64,000 nt of DNA from Paracoccus albus. Its GTDB lineage: Bacteria > Pseudomonadota > Alphaproteobacteria > Rhodobacterales > Rhodobacteraceae. This document shows positions 19,599 to 28,689 of this stretch, piece by piece. Within the stretch, counting starts at the first letter, position 1. Each line of letters begins with the position of its first letter. Below the pieces are notes generated by a model. That model was not told the DNA's origin. It worked only from the letters and a program-made list of their open reading frames with translations, and did not search any database. Location: positions 2,440,501 through 2,504,500 of the forward strand of contig NZ_CP115775.1 in assembly GCF_027913035.1 (NCBI RefSeq), in the 5' to 3' direction. The position numbers and the translations under genes are program-made.

Positions 19599-21371
19599 CT
19601 ATTCTTTCGGCAGCACGCGCAGGCGCAGTTCACGAAGCTGTTCGTTGGTGGGATCACTTGGCGCGTTCATCATCAGATCTTCCGCCCGCTGGTTCATCGG
19701 GAACATGATGACCTCGCGGATATTCTGCTCATCCGCCAGCAGCATCACGATCCGGTCGATGCCAGCCGCGCAGCCCCCGTGGGGCGGTGCGCCATAGCGG
19801 AAGGCCTTGACCATGCCGCCAAAGCGGTTCTCGACCTCGGACGCCGGATAGCCCGCCAGCTCAAACGCCTTGAACATGATCTCCGGCTTGTGGTTCCGGA
19901 TCGCGCCCGAGATCAGTTCATAGCCGTTGCAGGCCAGATCGTATTGATAGCCCTTCACCTCAAGCGGGTCGCCATTCAGCGCCTCCATCCCGCCTTGCGG
20001 CATGGAAAACGGATTGTGGCTGAAGTCGATCTTGCCCTCGTCGTCCTTCTCATACATCGGGAAATCGACGATCCAGGCGAATTTGAACTGGTTTTCGTCG
20101 GTCAGACCCAGTTCGCGCCCGATCTCGTTCCGCGCCCGGCCCGCAACCGCCTCGAACTGCTCGGGCTTGCCACCAAGGAAGAAGGCCGCATCGCCCTCAC
20201 CCAGACCAAGCTGCTGGCGGATCGCCTCGGTCCGTTCCGGGCCGATATTCTTGGCGATGGGGCCGGCCGCTTCCATGCCGTTCTCACCCTTGCGCCAGAA
20301 GATATACCCCATCCCCGGCAACCCTTCCTTCTGGGCAAAGGCGTTCATCCGGTCGGCAAACTTGCGGCTGCCGCCCGTGGGGGCGGGAATGGCGCGCACC
20401 TCGGTCCCGTCCTGCTCCAGCAGCTTGGCGAAGATAGCGAAGCCGGAACCGCGGAAATGGTCGGACACCACCTGCATCTCGATCGGGTTGCGCAGGTCGG
20501 GCTTGTCGCTGCCATATTTCAGCATCGCCTCGGCATAGGGGATGCGCGGCCAGTCCGCGTCAACCCGGCGCCCGCCGCCAAATTCCTCGAACAGGCCCTG
20601 AATCACGGGCTGGATGGCCGCAAAGACGTCCTCTTGCTCGACAAAGCTCATTTCCACGTCAAGCTGATAGAAATCGGTGGGGCTGCGGTCGGCGCGCGGG
20701 TCTTCGTCGCGGAAACAGGGTGCGATCTGGAAATAGCGGTCGAAACCCGCCACCATGATCAGCTGCTTGAACTGCTGCGGGGCCTGCGGCAGCGCGTAGA
20801 ACTTGCCGGGATGCAGGCGCGAAGGAACCAGGAAATCGCGCGCGCCTTCGGGGCTGCTGGCGGTGATGATCGGGGTCTGGAATTCGGTGAAACCGGTATC
20901 CCACATACGGTTGCGCAAAGACCGGATCACCTTGGAGCGCAGCATGATATTGTTGTGCAGGCTTTCCCGACGCAGATCGAGGAAGCGGTAGGTCAGGCGC
21001 GTTTCTTCCGGATAATCCTGATCGCCGAAGACCGGCAGGGGCAGTTCGTCGGCAGGGCCAAGCACTTCCAGTTCGGTCGCGTAAACCTCAATATCGCCGG
21101 TGGGCAGCTTGGGGTTGCGCAGCGCCTCATCCCGCATCTTTACGCGGCCATCGATGCGGATCACGGTTTCCGCCCGCAGTTTCTCCATCGCGGCAAAGGC
21201 CGGGCTGTCGCTGTCGGCCAGCACCTGTGTCATGCCGTAATGATCGCGCAGATCGACGAACAGGACCCCCCCGTGATCGCGGACGCGGTGGACCCAGCCC
21301 GACAGGCGGACGGTTTCCCCGGCATTGGCGGCAGTCAGTTCGGCGCAGGTATGGCTGCGATAAGCATGCAT
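19599..21371 (-). CDS. aspS: Aspartate--tRNA ligase
   Basis: AspRS (590 residues) charges tRNA-Asp. The N-terminal anticodon-binding OB domain ([20 protein letters not shown]) is followed by class II motif 2 ([19 protein letters not shown]), the bacterial insertion domain, and motif 3 near the C terminus ([20 protein letters not shown] followed by DRIVMLL). Length is normal for the bacterial type. Whether it also charges tRNA-Asn cannot be decided here because gatCAB and asnS are not in view. Confidence 0.96.
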   Translation of the reverse strand: MHAYRSHTCAELTAANAGETVRLSGWVHRVRDHGGVLFVDLRDHYGMTQVLADSDSPAFAAMEKLRAETVIRIDGRVKMRDEALRNPKLPTGDIEVYATELEVLGPADELPLPVFGDQDYPEETRLTYRFLDLRRESLHNNIMLRSKVIRSLRNRMWDTGFTEFQTPIITASSPEGARDFLVPSRLHPGKFYALPQAPQQFKQLIMVAGFDRYFQIAPCFRDEDPRADRSPTDFYQLDVEMSFVEQEDVFAAIQPVIQGLFEEFGGGRRVDADWPRIPYAEAMLKYGSDKPDLRNPIEMQVVSDHFRGSGFAIFAKLLEQDGTEVRAIPAPTGGSRKFADRMNAFAQKEGLPGMGYIFWRKGENGMEAAGPIAKNIGPERTEAIRQQLGLGEGDAAFFLGGKPEQFEAVAGRARNEIGRELGLTDENQFKFAWIVDFPMYEKDDEGKIDFSHNPFSMPQGGMEALNGDPLEVKGYQYDLACNGYELISGAIRNHKPEIMFKAFELAGYPASEVENRFGGMVKAFRYGAPPHGGCAAGIDRIVMLLADEQNIREVIMFPMNQRAEDLMMNAPSDPTNEQLRELRLRVLPKE

Positions 21372-21460
21372 GGCGGACCTCTTTCGTTCAGCCCCCGCAT
21401 GAACAGCGGGAACAGGGCGAAGTCAAGGCGCAGCCTGCGTGGAATGCCCTGTCCGCCGGC

Positions 21461-22159
21461 CTAGAATGGCCTTGTGACCGCGCCAGAGTAGAAATACTCC
21501 CCCATCCCGACGGCGAAAAGGATGTTTCCGGCAATGGCGTGCAACGCCCAGGCATAGGGGAAGCCGCGGCGCAGATAGCCGACGGCAAAGGCCAGCCCGC
21601 CGGCAAAGGTGAACAGCGCTACGATCCAGCTCCAATACATCAGATGGGCGAGGCTGAAGATCGCGGCGTTGATCAGCACCGCCTGACCGGGCCCTGAAAA
21701 CAACCTGCCAAAGCGGTGAAAGAACAGGACGCGGAAAATCAGTTCCTGCGGAAGTGCCGAAAGCAAAGGGTAGAACAGCCAGATTACCAGTATGAAACGT
21801 GTATTACCGCGCAGAAACCGGAACAGGGCGTCCGGCGCGGTCAGGTAAAGCGTGACGACCGATGCAGCGAATGTGATCGCGGAGAAGGCAAAGAAAATGC
21901 GCCAGTCAAACCGCCCCCAGCCCAAAAGCAGGGCGCGCCAGTTGAAGCCACCCGTATACCAAAGCAGCCCCAGCCCCGCCAAAGAGAACAGCGCCAGCGA
22001 TTCGAAAAGGTAGCTGGGCGGCATGAAAATAGCGATGGCGACCGGGATCACCACGAAAAGCGTGACGAATTCGGCAATCAAGCGGGTCCGGCCATGCTGA
22101 CCGGGCCCTGCCCAGACAAAACGCTCGCGCCTCAGCGCACCAGACGTCTGTTCAACCAT
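21461..22159 (-). CDS. CPBP (Abi/CAAX-like) intramembrane metalloprotease
   Basis: A polytopic membrane protein of 232 residues with about six to seven hydrophobic segments. The CPBP motifs are present in modified form: QELIFRVLFFHRF (usual EExxxR replaced by QExxxR), FSLAHLMYWSW (FxxxH) and the late HAIAGN. In active members the paired glutamates and histidines bind the metal, so the Gln replacing the first Glu is notable. The ATG at 22159 or 22168 may be used; the first is better spaced from AGGAG. The start overlaps the 3' end of the GH25 gene, so the two are probably co-transcribed. Confidence 0.78.
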   Translation of the reverse strand: MVEQTSGALRRERFVWAGPGQHGRTRLIAEFVTLFVVIPVAIAIFMPPSYLFESLALFSLAGLGLLWYTGGFNWRALLLGWGRFDWRIFFAFSAITFAASVVTLYLTAPDALFRFLRGNTRFILVIWLFYPLLSALPQELIFRVLFFHRFGRLFSGPGQAVLINAAIFSLAHLMYWSWIVALFTFAGGLAFAVGYLRRGFPYAWALHAIAGNILFAVGMGEYFYSGAVTRPF

Positions 22160-22935
22160 GCGCGCCATTCTCCTGCGCTGCCAGCGAAGGCGTTGATATC
22201 AACATTGCCCCTGATTCCGGGGACGCTGCCCGTGCCGGTATATTGCCAGAAGGTCCAGCGTTGGCCGGGATAGACCTGACGCGGATGACCCGCGACAGAG
22301 CGCAGCCAGAACTCTGCATTCAGACGGCCAATCCCGGTGTCACGGTAGAAATCGACCGTGGTGTAGACGATGGGCCGCTGGCCATAATGGCGCTCAAGAA
22401 TCGACAGGAAGATAGATGCCTCTCGCAGGATTTCCGCCGATCCGGGGCGGCGCGGGCAGGTGCGCGAATTCGTCCACTCAATGTCCAGGACCGGGGGCAG
22501 AGAGCCGCGCTCTCGTGGGACATTGCGGATATACCACGCGGCCTGCTGGGCCCCTGTGCGGCAGAAATAGTAGTAGTGATAGGCCCCGCGCGGAATGCGG
22601 GCGGCACCAGCTTCACGCCAGTAACGCTGGAATTCGGGATCGGCGTGGTCCCCGCCTTCGGTCGCTTTTAGAAAGGCGAAGCTGACGCCAGAGCGGCGCA
22701 CGGTATCCCAGTCGATACGGCCCTGCCAACGCGAAATGTCGATGCCATGAACCGGCAGATTGTATGGATGCCCGCCCACCCATTGATGCGGCGCGTTATC
22801 GCCCAGTCGCGGAACGGCACCCCCGACCCAGCCGCCGCCTCCGCCGCCAGTGTTTACGACGGCCCGCTGACCGCCGCCGCAGGCTGCCAGAAGCATCAGG
22901 GTCAATGCGGAAATGATGGTGACGATGCGCTTCAT
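22132..22935 (-). CDS. Glycoside hydrolase family 25 lysozyme-like lipoprotein
   Basis: The 267-residue protein starts with a lipoprotein signal peptide (MKRIVTIISALTLMLLAAC), then a Gly-rich linker. A GH25 muramidase domain follows from about residue 65: HGIDISRWQGRIDW near its start, FAFLKATEGGDHADPEFQR, GAYHYYYF and the catalytic DIEW pair, then PIVYTTVDFYRD and the C-terminal WTFWQYTGTGSVPGI. GH25 enzymes cleave the MurNAc-GlcNAc bond of peptidoglycan. An envelope-anchored form may act in cell-wall remodelling. The start at 22935 has GAGGGG and begins the signal peptide; an upstream in-frame ATG is unlikely. Confidence 0.9.
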   Translation of the reverse strand: MKRIVTIISALTLMLLAACGGGQRAVVNTGGGGGGWVGGAVPRLGDNAPHQWVGGHPYNLPVHGIDISRWQGRIDWDTVRRSGVSFAFLKATEGGDHADPEFQRYWREAGAARIPRGAYHYYYFCRTGAQQAAWYIRNVPRERGSLPPVLDIEWTNSRTCPRRPGSAEILREASIFLSILERHYGQRPIVYTTVDFYRDTGIGRLNAEFWLRSVAGHPRQVYPGQRWTFWQYTGTGSVPGIRGNVDINAFAGSAGEWRAWLNRRLVR

Positions 22936-23056
22936 ATTGCCCCTCGATAAATCGGTTTTCCAACTTATCGCAGTGCGTCGGCGCAAAGTCACGACCACCT
23001 TTACCTCACGAAATCGTCAGAGGGGATGGAGACATCTGGCAGATCCTGTCGCCGAA

Positions 23057-23260
23057 CTACTGCGTCGTCGTGGGTTCTTCGGCCGCTGCCTCTGTCTCGG
23101 TGGTGTTGGCCGTCGGTTCTTCTGTGATCGCTTCAGGGTCAGTGCCACCGAACACAAGGAATGCGATGATCACCAGCACAACCGCGACAATGATCGCAAT
23201 CAGTGCCGGAAAGTGGCGTCGCGCCTGCTTTTCCACGGGCTGTTCGGGGGGATGTGCCAT
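23057..23260 (-). CDS. Small single-pass membrane protein, 67 aa
   Basis: A strong AGGAGG precedes the ATG. The protein has a basic N terminus, one hydrophobic helix (about residues 19-37, rich in Ile and Val), then an acidic Thr/Glu tail (TEEPTANTTETEAAAEEPTT) that would face the periplasm. No family recognised. Confidence 0.65.
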   Translation of the reverse strand: MAHPPEQPVEKQARRHFPALIAIIVAVVLVIIAFLVFGGTDPEAITEEPTANTTETEAAAEEPTTTQ

Positions 23261-23319
23261 CTTGCCTCCTGATCAAAGCTACTATGGCACAACCCCTGCC
23301 AGCAGAACCGGTTCCTTGA

Positions 23320-24699
23320 TCAGGCGGGGTCAGGCACAACCTTGCCGGGGTTCATGATGTTCTTCGGATCAAGCGCCGCCTTAAGCGCACCCATTACTGC
23401 CCATGCGGGTCCGTGTTGCTCCTGCATCAATCCGCGTTTGCCGATTCCGATTCCATGCTCACCCGAAACGGTGCCGCCGACCGCGATAGCGCGGCGGGCC
23501 ATAGCATTTGCGACCTCTTTCGCGCGCGCGAGCTCTTCGGGATTGTCAGGTTCGATCAACAGAAGGGTATGGAAATTGCCGTCCCCAACGTGGCCGACAA
23601 TATCGCCGAGGATCCCTGCATCTTCCATGTCCCGTGCGGCCGCCGCGACAGCGCCCGGCAATTCCGACATCGGCACACAGATATCCGTGACCACGCCGGT
23701 AGCGCCCGGTCGCAGCTTCAAGGTCGCCCAATACGAGGCATGACGCGCCGCCCACAGCTTGCTGCGATCCTCTGGCGAAGTTGCCCATTGAAAGCCCTGC
23801 CCGCTGAACTCCTCAGCGATCTCTCCGAAAGCCTTTGCATTGGCGCTGACGGCATCCGGAGAGCCGTTGAATTCGATCATCAGATGCGGTTGCTCCGGGT
23901 AGTCGGTGCCGGAATGCAGGTTCACGGCGCGCATGGCTATGGGGTCCAAGAACTCGATCCGCGCCATCGGTATGCCCGACTGCATGGTCATGCTGACACA
24001 GCCAACCGCATCCTCCAGCGTCGGAAATGCGCAGACCGCAGCCGCCACATCTTCGGGCTGGCCATGCAGGCGAAGGGTCAGTTCGGTGATGATCCCCAGC
24101 GTTCCTTCAGAGCCGACCATCAGCGCCGTCAGATCGTATCCCGCACTGGACTTCGCGGCCTTTGTCCCGGTCCGGATGATGGTGCCGTCCGCCAGCACGA
24201 CCTCTAGCGCAAGCACGGCGTCGCGCATCGTGCCATAGCGCACCGCCATCGTTCCCGATGCCCGTGTCGCGGCCATCCCGCCAAGGCTGGCATTCGCGCC
24301 CGGATCGATGGGAAAGAACAGCCCCGTTGCGCGAAGCTCGGTGTTCAGCGCTTCTCGCGTGACACCGGGTTGAACGACGGCCAGCATATCCTCTGGCGCG
24401 ATGTCCAGAACCTTGTCCATCCGCATCAGGTCAAGGACCAACCCTCCCGCAACGGCAAGCGCGTGGCCTTCCAGCGACGTTCCGGTGCCCCAGCCGATCA
24501 CCGGACAGCCATGCCGGTTGCAGATCGCAAGGATGCGGCTGACCTCTTCCGTCGTTTCGGGCCATGCGACCGCGTCGGGTGGCGGGGCACGGTGCCATGT
24601 CTCTGATTGACCATGCGCGTCGCGGTCGGCCTTTTTCTGTGACAGCCGATCCCCAATCACATCGCGAATTTCGTCAAAGGCCTGCTGATGGTTGACCAT
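23320..24699 (-). CDS. FAD-linked oxidase, D-lactate dehydrogenase type
   Basis: The 459-residue protein has a PCMH-type FAD-binding half followed by a FAD-linked oxidase C-terminal half. The FAD signature is seen in PVIGWGTGTSLEGHALAV, FPIDPGANASLGGMAATRAS and the GSEGTLGIITELTLRL segment. The C-terminal domain carries HVGDGNFHTLLLI and SGEHGIGIGKRG, the substrate-site motifs of GlcD/D-lactate dehydrogenase enzymes. It should oxidise a 2-hydroxyacid, D-lactate being most likely. The start at 24699 has AGGGGGA; earlier in-frame starts lie on the opposite strand of the ClC gene. Confidence 0.88.
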   Translation of the reverse strand: MVNHQQAFDEIRDVIGDRLSQKKADRDAHGQSETWHRAPPPDAVAWPETTEEVSRILAICNRHGCPVIGWGTGTSLEGHALAVAGGLVLDLMRMDKVLDIAPEDMLAVVQPGVTREALNTELRATGLFFPIDPGANASLGGMAATRASGTMAVRYGTMRDAVLALEVVLADGTIIRTGTKAAKSSAGYDLTALMVGSEGTLGIITELTLRLHGQPEDVAAAVCAFPTLEDAVGCVSMTMQSGIPMARIEFLDPIAMRAVNLHSGTDYPEQPHLMIEFNGSPDAVSANAKAFGEIAEEFSGQGFQWATSPEDRSKLWAARHASYWATLKLRPGATGVVTDICVPMSELPGAVAAAARDMEDAGILGDIVGHVGDGNFHTLLLIEPDNPEELARAKEVANAMARRAIAVGGTVSGEHGIGIGKRGLMQEQHGPAWAVMGALKAALDPKNIMNPGKVVPDPA

Positions 24700-24726
24700 G
24701 GGTTCCCCCTTTTGCTTCATGACAAC

Positions 24727-26469
24727 ATGGCCCAAGCAGAACCGCCGCGAAAGCCCAAGAAGCAGACAACGACCGGCCATTGGCTGGCCGGCGGCATCTG
24801 GCCGTCACGTCTGCACCTTGCGCGCGCGCTTCGCATTATCCGAAAGCGAGGGCCAAGCCAGATTCAGTTCTGGGTTCTGGCGCTGCTGATCGGTATCGGC
24901 GCAGGTCTGGCGGCTCTGTTCTTCCGTTATGGTGTTACGGCGCTGATGCGGGCTTTCTACGGCATCGACGATCAGGCACTGACGAATGAAGCTGCCCGGA
25001 TGCCGTGGTGGTGGCTGGTGCTGGTGCCGACGATTGGCGGGTTGATCGTCGGGCTGATCCTTGATCGTTTCACCGTGGCCGGGCGCGCCGCCACCGTGGC
25101 CGATGTGATCGAGGATGCGGCACTGGAAGGCGGGCGCGTCAAGATGGGCGAAGGTGTGGCCTCTGCCACGGCATCGCTTATCACGCTTGGCATGGGTGGG
25201 TCGTCGGGCCGTGAAGGGCCGGTGGTGCATCTGGCAGGCGTCCTGTCCACCTGGTTCGCCACCCGTATCAATGCCAGCCCTATCGCGGGGCGAGAGCTTC
25301 TGGGCTGCGCGGTGGCAGGTGCCGTCGCCGCCAGCTTCAACGCCCCGATTGCCGGTGCCCTTTTCGCGCATGAGGTGATCCTTCGCCACTTTGCCGCCCA
25401 TGCCTTCGCGCCTATCGCGATTTCCGCCGTGGCGGGGGCGGTCATCAACCGGCAGGCCTTTGGCGGCGCGACAGAGTTCGCCCTGCCCGGAGAGCCGGGC
25501 CTCAGCTTCTACGTCGAACTACCCGCCTTCATGATCCTTGGCATCGTCTCTGCCCTTGTCGCAGCCGCGCTTGTCTGGGCCGTGCTGCGTGCCGATCAAA
25601 CGGGCAATGCCGTGATGGATCGGACGGGCTGGCCACGCTGGGCGAGGCCGATGGTGGCAGGCGCGCTGCTAGGACTGCTTGCCATTCCCTTTCCGCATAT
25701 TATCGGCGTCGGATATCAGACAACCTTCGCCGCGCTTCGCGGTGCATTTGGCCTGCAAGAGGTCATCATATTCGCGGTGGCCAAGGTGATCGCCGTTTCC
25801 CTGACCCTTGGCGGCAGGATGGGTGGCGGGATATTTTCGCCGGCGCTTGTTCTGGGGGCGCTGACCGGGCTGGCCTTTGGCATGATCGCCACCGCCGCTG
25901 TTCCAAGCATGTCGGGCAGCACGACGATCTATGCGATGGCGGGCATGGGCGCGGTCGCCGCCGCAGTGCTTGGGGCGCCGATCTCCACAGCGCTGATCGT
26001 GTTCGAGATGACCGGCGATTTTCAGACCGGGATCGCGGTCATGGCCGCCGTGTCAATGTCATCGGCACTGGCGTCGCGTCTGCTGCACAGGTCTTTCTTC
26101 CTGACACAGCTGGAACTGCGCGGCGTTCATATTGCCGAAGGGCCGCAGGTCTGGTTGCCGCAGAAAATGCGGATCAACTCTCTGATCCGCTCACTTGACG
26201 CGGAAAATGCACCCGCCCCGGATCTGGTGCGAAATCTTGCACTGTCAGGTAGGGCGCTTGTCGATGGCGAGACGCTGGACCGCGCCTTGTCAGAGTTTCG
26301 GCGGACCGGCGCGGCATTCCTGCCGATCATCCGCCCGGTCGTGCCGCGCGAGCCCGATGCAATTGGCCCGCCTCCACCGCCGGAGATCATCGGCGCGCTT
26401 TATCACGTCGATGCACTTCAGGCGCTGAACCGTGCGCTTGCGGATGCGGCAGCAGAGGAACACGGCTAG
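24727..26469 (+). CDS. ClC-family chloride channel or H+/Cl- antiporter
   Basis: This 580-residue protein has the ClC fold: SSGREGPVVHLAG (selectivity filter with gating glutamate), FNAPIAGALFAHEVILR (the glutamate may correspond to the proton glutamate of antiporters), GGRMGGGIFSPALVLGAL, and the late Cl--site region near IYAMAGMGAVAAAVLG. About ten membrane segments. A soluble C-terminal stretch of about 110 residues with LDAENAPAPDLVRN and FLPIIRPVVPRE looks like a shortened CBS-type region. The ATG at 24727 avoids overlapping the divergent flavoprotein start, but the in-frame ATG at 24688 has a better ribosome-binding site (AAAGG), so the start is uncertain. Confidence 0.9.
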   Translation: MAQAEPPRKPKKQTTTGHWLAGGIWPSRLHLARALRIIRKRGPSQIQFWVLALLIGIGAGLAALFFRYGVTALMRAFYGIDDQALTNEAARMPWWWLVLVPTIGGLIVGLILDRFTVAGRAATVADVIEDAALEGGRVKMGEGVASATASLITLGMGGSSGREGPVVHLAGVLSTWFATRINASPIAGRELLGCAVAGAVAASFNAPIAGALFAHEVILRHFAAHAFAPIAISAVAGAVINRQAFGGATEFALPGEPGLSFYVELPAFMILGIVSALVAAALVWAVLRADQTGNAVMDRTGWPRWARPMVAGALLGLLAIPFPHIIGVGYQTTFAALRGAFGLQEVIIFAVAKVIAVSLTLGGRMGGGIFSPALVLGALTGLAFGMIATAAVPSMSGSTTIYAMAGMGAVAAAVLGAPISTALIVFEMTGDFQTGIAVMAAVSMSSALASRLLHRSFFLTQLELRGVHIAEGPQVWLPQKMRINSLIRSLDAENAPAPDLVRNLALSGRALVDGETLDRALSEFRRTGAAFLPIIRPVVPREPDAIGPPPPPEIIGALYHVDALQALNRALADAAAEEHG

Positions 26470-27146
26470 GGCGCGACCAGCTGCCCCTGCTCCAGCCTGA
26501 CAACCCGGTCCATCCGCGCGGCCAGCTCAAGGTTATGCGTCGCAATCAGTGCCGACAGCCCGGTTTCGCGCACAAGCGACATCAGCACGCCGAACACGCG
26601 ATCCGACGTATCAGGGTCGAGATTGCCCGTCGGCTCATCAGCCAGCAGAAGTGCCGGCTCATTCGCCAATGCGCGGCAAAAGGCGACCCGTTGCTGTTCC
26701 CCGCCCGAAAGCTCTGCCGGTCTGTGATCGGCACGGTCTTTCAGCCCGACGCGGTCCAACAACAGTTCCGCACGTTCCTTCGCCTGCTTTTCCGGTATCG
26801 CATTCGCCAATTGTGGCAGCACGATATTCTCAGCCGCGCTGAACTCCGGCAAAAGATGGTGGAACTGGTAGATAAAGCCAAGATCACGACGGCGGGCGGT
26901 CGTGCGCACCATGTCCCGCTCTCCGGTCAGGTCGGCACCGTTGAGCATGACGGAGCCCGCATCTGGCGTATCCAGCAGCCCGGCAATATGCAAAAGCGTC
27001 GATTTGCCCGCGCCAGAGGGCGCGACAAGGGCAACAACCTCACCTTGCCCGACCGTCAGGTTCAGCCCACGCAACACGTCGATCTGGCCGGGTGTGCCCC
27101 GGTTATAGGTCTTTTCGATTCCGTCGAGGCGCAGCACATCACTCAT
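26466..27146 (-). CDS. lolD: Lipoprotein-releasing ABC transporter ATP-binding protein
   Basis: LolD (226 residues) supplies ATP hydrolysis for extracting lipoproteins from the inner membrane for outer-membrane delivery. Walker A is APSGAGKST, Q-loop region FIYQFHHLLPEF, signature LSGGEQQR, Walker B LLLADEPTGNLD and switch His in ATHNLE. Its start overlaps the stop of the upstream permease gene by 8 bp. The 3' end overlaps the convergent ClC gene by 4 bp. Confidence 0.93.
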   Translation of the reverse strand: MSDVLRLDGIEKTYNRGTPGQIDVLRGLNLTVGQGEVVALVAPSGAGKSTLLHIAGLLDTPDAGSVMLNGADLTGERDMVRTTARRRDLGFIYQFHHLLPEFSAAENIVLPQLANAIPEKQAKERAELLLDRVGLKDRADHRPAELSGGEQQRVAFCRALANEPALLLADEPTGNLDPDTSDRVFGVLMSLVRETGLSALIATHNLELAARMDRVVRLEQGQLVAP

Positions 27147-28452
27147 AACGAAGGGCCTCCACCGGGTTCATGCGGGCTGCCCTTGCAGCCGGGAAAATGG
27201 TGACAAGAAAGCTGAGCACCAGCGACAGCGTGACCGCCTTGCCGATATCAGCGAGGCGCAGCTTGGCGGGCAGCTCATAGATACCGCGCACAGACGGGTC
27301 CCATGCGCCACCGCCAGAGAACCAGTTCACCGCCGTCATGATATGATCGACATTCAGCGATACGATGACGCCAAGAACCACGCCCGCAATCGTCCCGATG
27401 ATCCCGGTGAATGCGCCACACAGGAAAAAGACGCGCAGCACCGCGCGCTCTGTCAGCCCGATCGTGCGCAGGATGCCGATGTCGCGGCCCTTGTTTTTCA
27501 CCAGCATGATCAGGCCAGAGGTGATGTTCATCGTGGCAATCAGGACCAGGACGGACAGGATGATGAACATCACGTCATCCTCCATATCCAGTGCTTTCAG
27601 GAAGCTGGCAGAGCTGTCCTTCCACGTCCACACCTGCGCGCCTTCGCCCGCCGCCTGCATCAGCGGTAGGGTCCAGTCGCTGATCCGGTCAGGATCATCA
27701 ACGAAGATCTCGATCTCATCAGCGACACCTTCGCGGTTGAAATAGGATTGCGCTTCGGTCAGCGGCATGAAAACGCGGGTGCGGTCGATGTCATAGCGTC
27801 CCGCAGTGAAGATATAGACAACCTCATAGGCATTGACGCGGGGGCTGGTGCCGAATGCAGTCTGTGCGCCCTCGGGTGCGATGAGGCGGATGCGGTCGCC
27901 GGTGGTGACGCCGAGTTCGCGGGCGATGCCGGAACCGATGGCGATGCCGCGCTCGAAATCGTCGATATTGCCAAGGGCGGTTGATGGGTCGGCGATGCGG
28001 GTCATCGCTTTCAGATCGTCCAGCTTGATGCCGAAAACCTCTGCCACATTGGCGGCACCGTTCGAGGTCGCCATGACCTGTCCCTTGACGACCGGGGCCG
28101 TGCTGACGACGCCCGGAACATCGGCCAGACGCTGCGCCATTTCGTCGTAATCGCTGATCCGGCCGGGCTGAAGATAGACCTCTTCCGTCAGCTCATTGGT
28201 GAAGGTGGTGGGCGACATATAGACAGAGGTATGGGCATTGGCACCAAGCATTGTGTCCACGAATTCGGCGCGGAAGCCGGTGCGGACGGCGAGGGTGACG
28301 ATCAGCGCGGCCACGCCTAGCGCGATGCCGACAAGGCTGATCCATGTCATCACCGAAACCCCACCTTCGGCGCGGCGGGCGCGGAGATAGCGCCAAGCGA
28401 TCAGGAATTCGTAGCGCGAGAAGGGCTTTGGGTTGGTGGCAGGGCTTGGCAT
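27139..28452 (-). CDS. lolC: Lipoprotein-releasing ABC transporter permease (LolC/E type)
   Basis: A 437-residue MacB/FtsX-fold permease with one N-terminal membrane helix, a large periplasmic domain (about residues 55-285) and three C-terminal helices. Start region FEFLIAWRYLR-like (SRYEFLIAWRYLRARRAEGG) and late motifs KNKGRDIGILRTIGLTERAV and MNPVEALRYE are typical of LolC/LolE. Only one permease gene is present here with lolD, so it may act as a homodimer, as reported for LolF-type systems. The ATG at 28452 has AAAGGA; the frame is open further upstream through the repeat region but that part does not look coding. Confidence 0.92.
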   Translation of the reverse strand: MPSPATNPKPFSRYEFLIAWRYLRARRAEGGVSVMTWISLVGIALGVAALIVTLAVRTGFRAEFVDTMLGANAHTSVYMSPTTFTNELTEEVYLQPGRISDYDEMAQRLADVPGVVSTAPVVKGQVMATSNGAANVAEVFGIKLDDLKAMTRIADPSTALGNIDDFERGIAIGSGIARELGVTTGDRIRLIAPEGAQTAFGTSPRVNAYEVVYIFTAGRYDIDRTRVFMPLTEAQSYFNREGVADEIEIFVDDPDRISDWTLPLMQAAGEGAQVWTWKDSSASFLKALDMEDDVMFIILSVLVLIATMNITSGLIMLVKNKGRDIGILRTIGLTERAVLRVFFLCGAFTGIIGTIAGVVLGVIVSLNVDHIMTAVNWFSGGGAWDPSVRGIYELPAKLRLADIGKAVTLSLVLSFLVTIFPAARAARMNPVEALRYE

Positions 28453-28526
28453 ATGCGGTCCTTTGGTTGGGCGGGAACCTGATCGGAAAGCAGGCAGAGC
28501 GCAAGCCGACAATGCCGTGATCGGGG

Positions 28527-28581
28527 CGTATGTTTTGCGTATGGAATGCGTATATATGCCGTTTATAATCCGTATATGCAG
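28527..28581. repeat. Five 11-bp direct repeats with an internal TATAAT box
   Basis: Units of 11 bp start at 28527, 28538, 28549, 28560 and 28571, each beginning CGTAT (CGTTT in the fourth). The consensus is about CGTATRTAATG. The fourth unit contains TATAAT at 28564-28569, a perfect -10 box for transcription toward radA. The stretch is AT-rich, unlike its neighbours, and lies between the divergent lolC and radA genes. Confidence 0.75.
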
Positions 28582-28585
28582 GCAA

Positions 28586-28643
28586 GGGGCGCTGCCCCTC
28601 GGCGCGTGCCGCGCCTCACCCCGAGGTATTTGAACACCAAAGA
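28586..28643. repeat. REP-like intergenic element
   Basis: GGGGC-GCT-GCCCC (28586-28598) is followed by a second perfect palindrome GGCGCG-TGC-CGCGCC (28601-28615), then CACCCCGAGGTATTTGAACA. From memory, elements of this layout (GGGGCGCTGCCCC, a GGCGC palindrome, then CCCCGGGATATTT-like sequence) are common between genes in Rhodobacteraceae. Only one copy was seen in this window. Confidence 0.65.
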
Positions 28644-28689
28644 CGGGCACGTCTTGTCCGGGACGGACCGATGCGGCAAGAAGGCGGGC

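Noticed and set aside
19779..21464. 561-codon open frame on the plus strand
   Set aside because: Antisense to aspS; translation has no recognisable domain and unusual composition.
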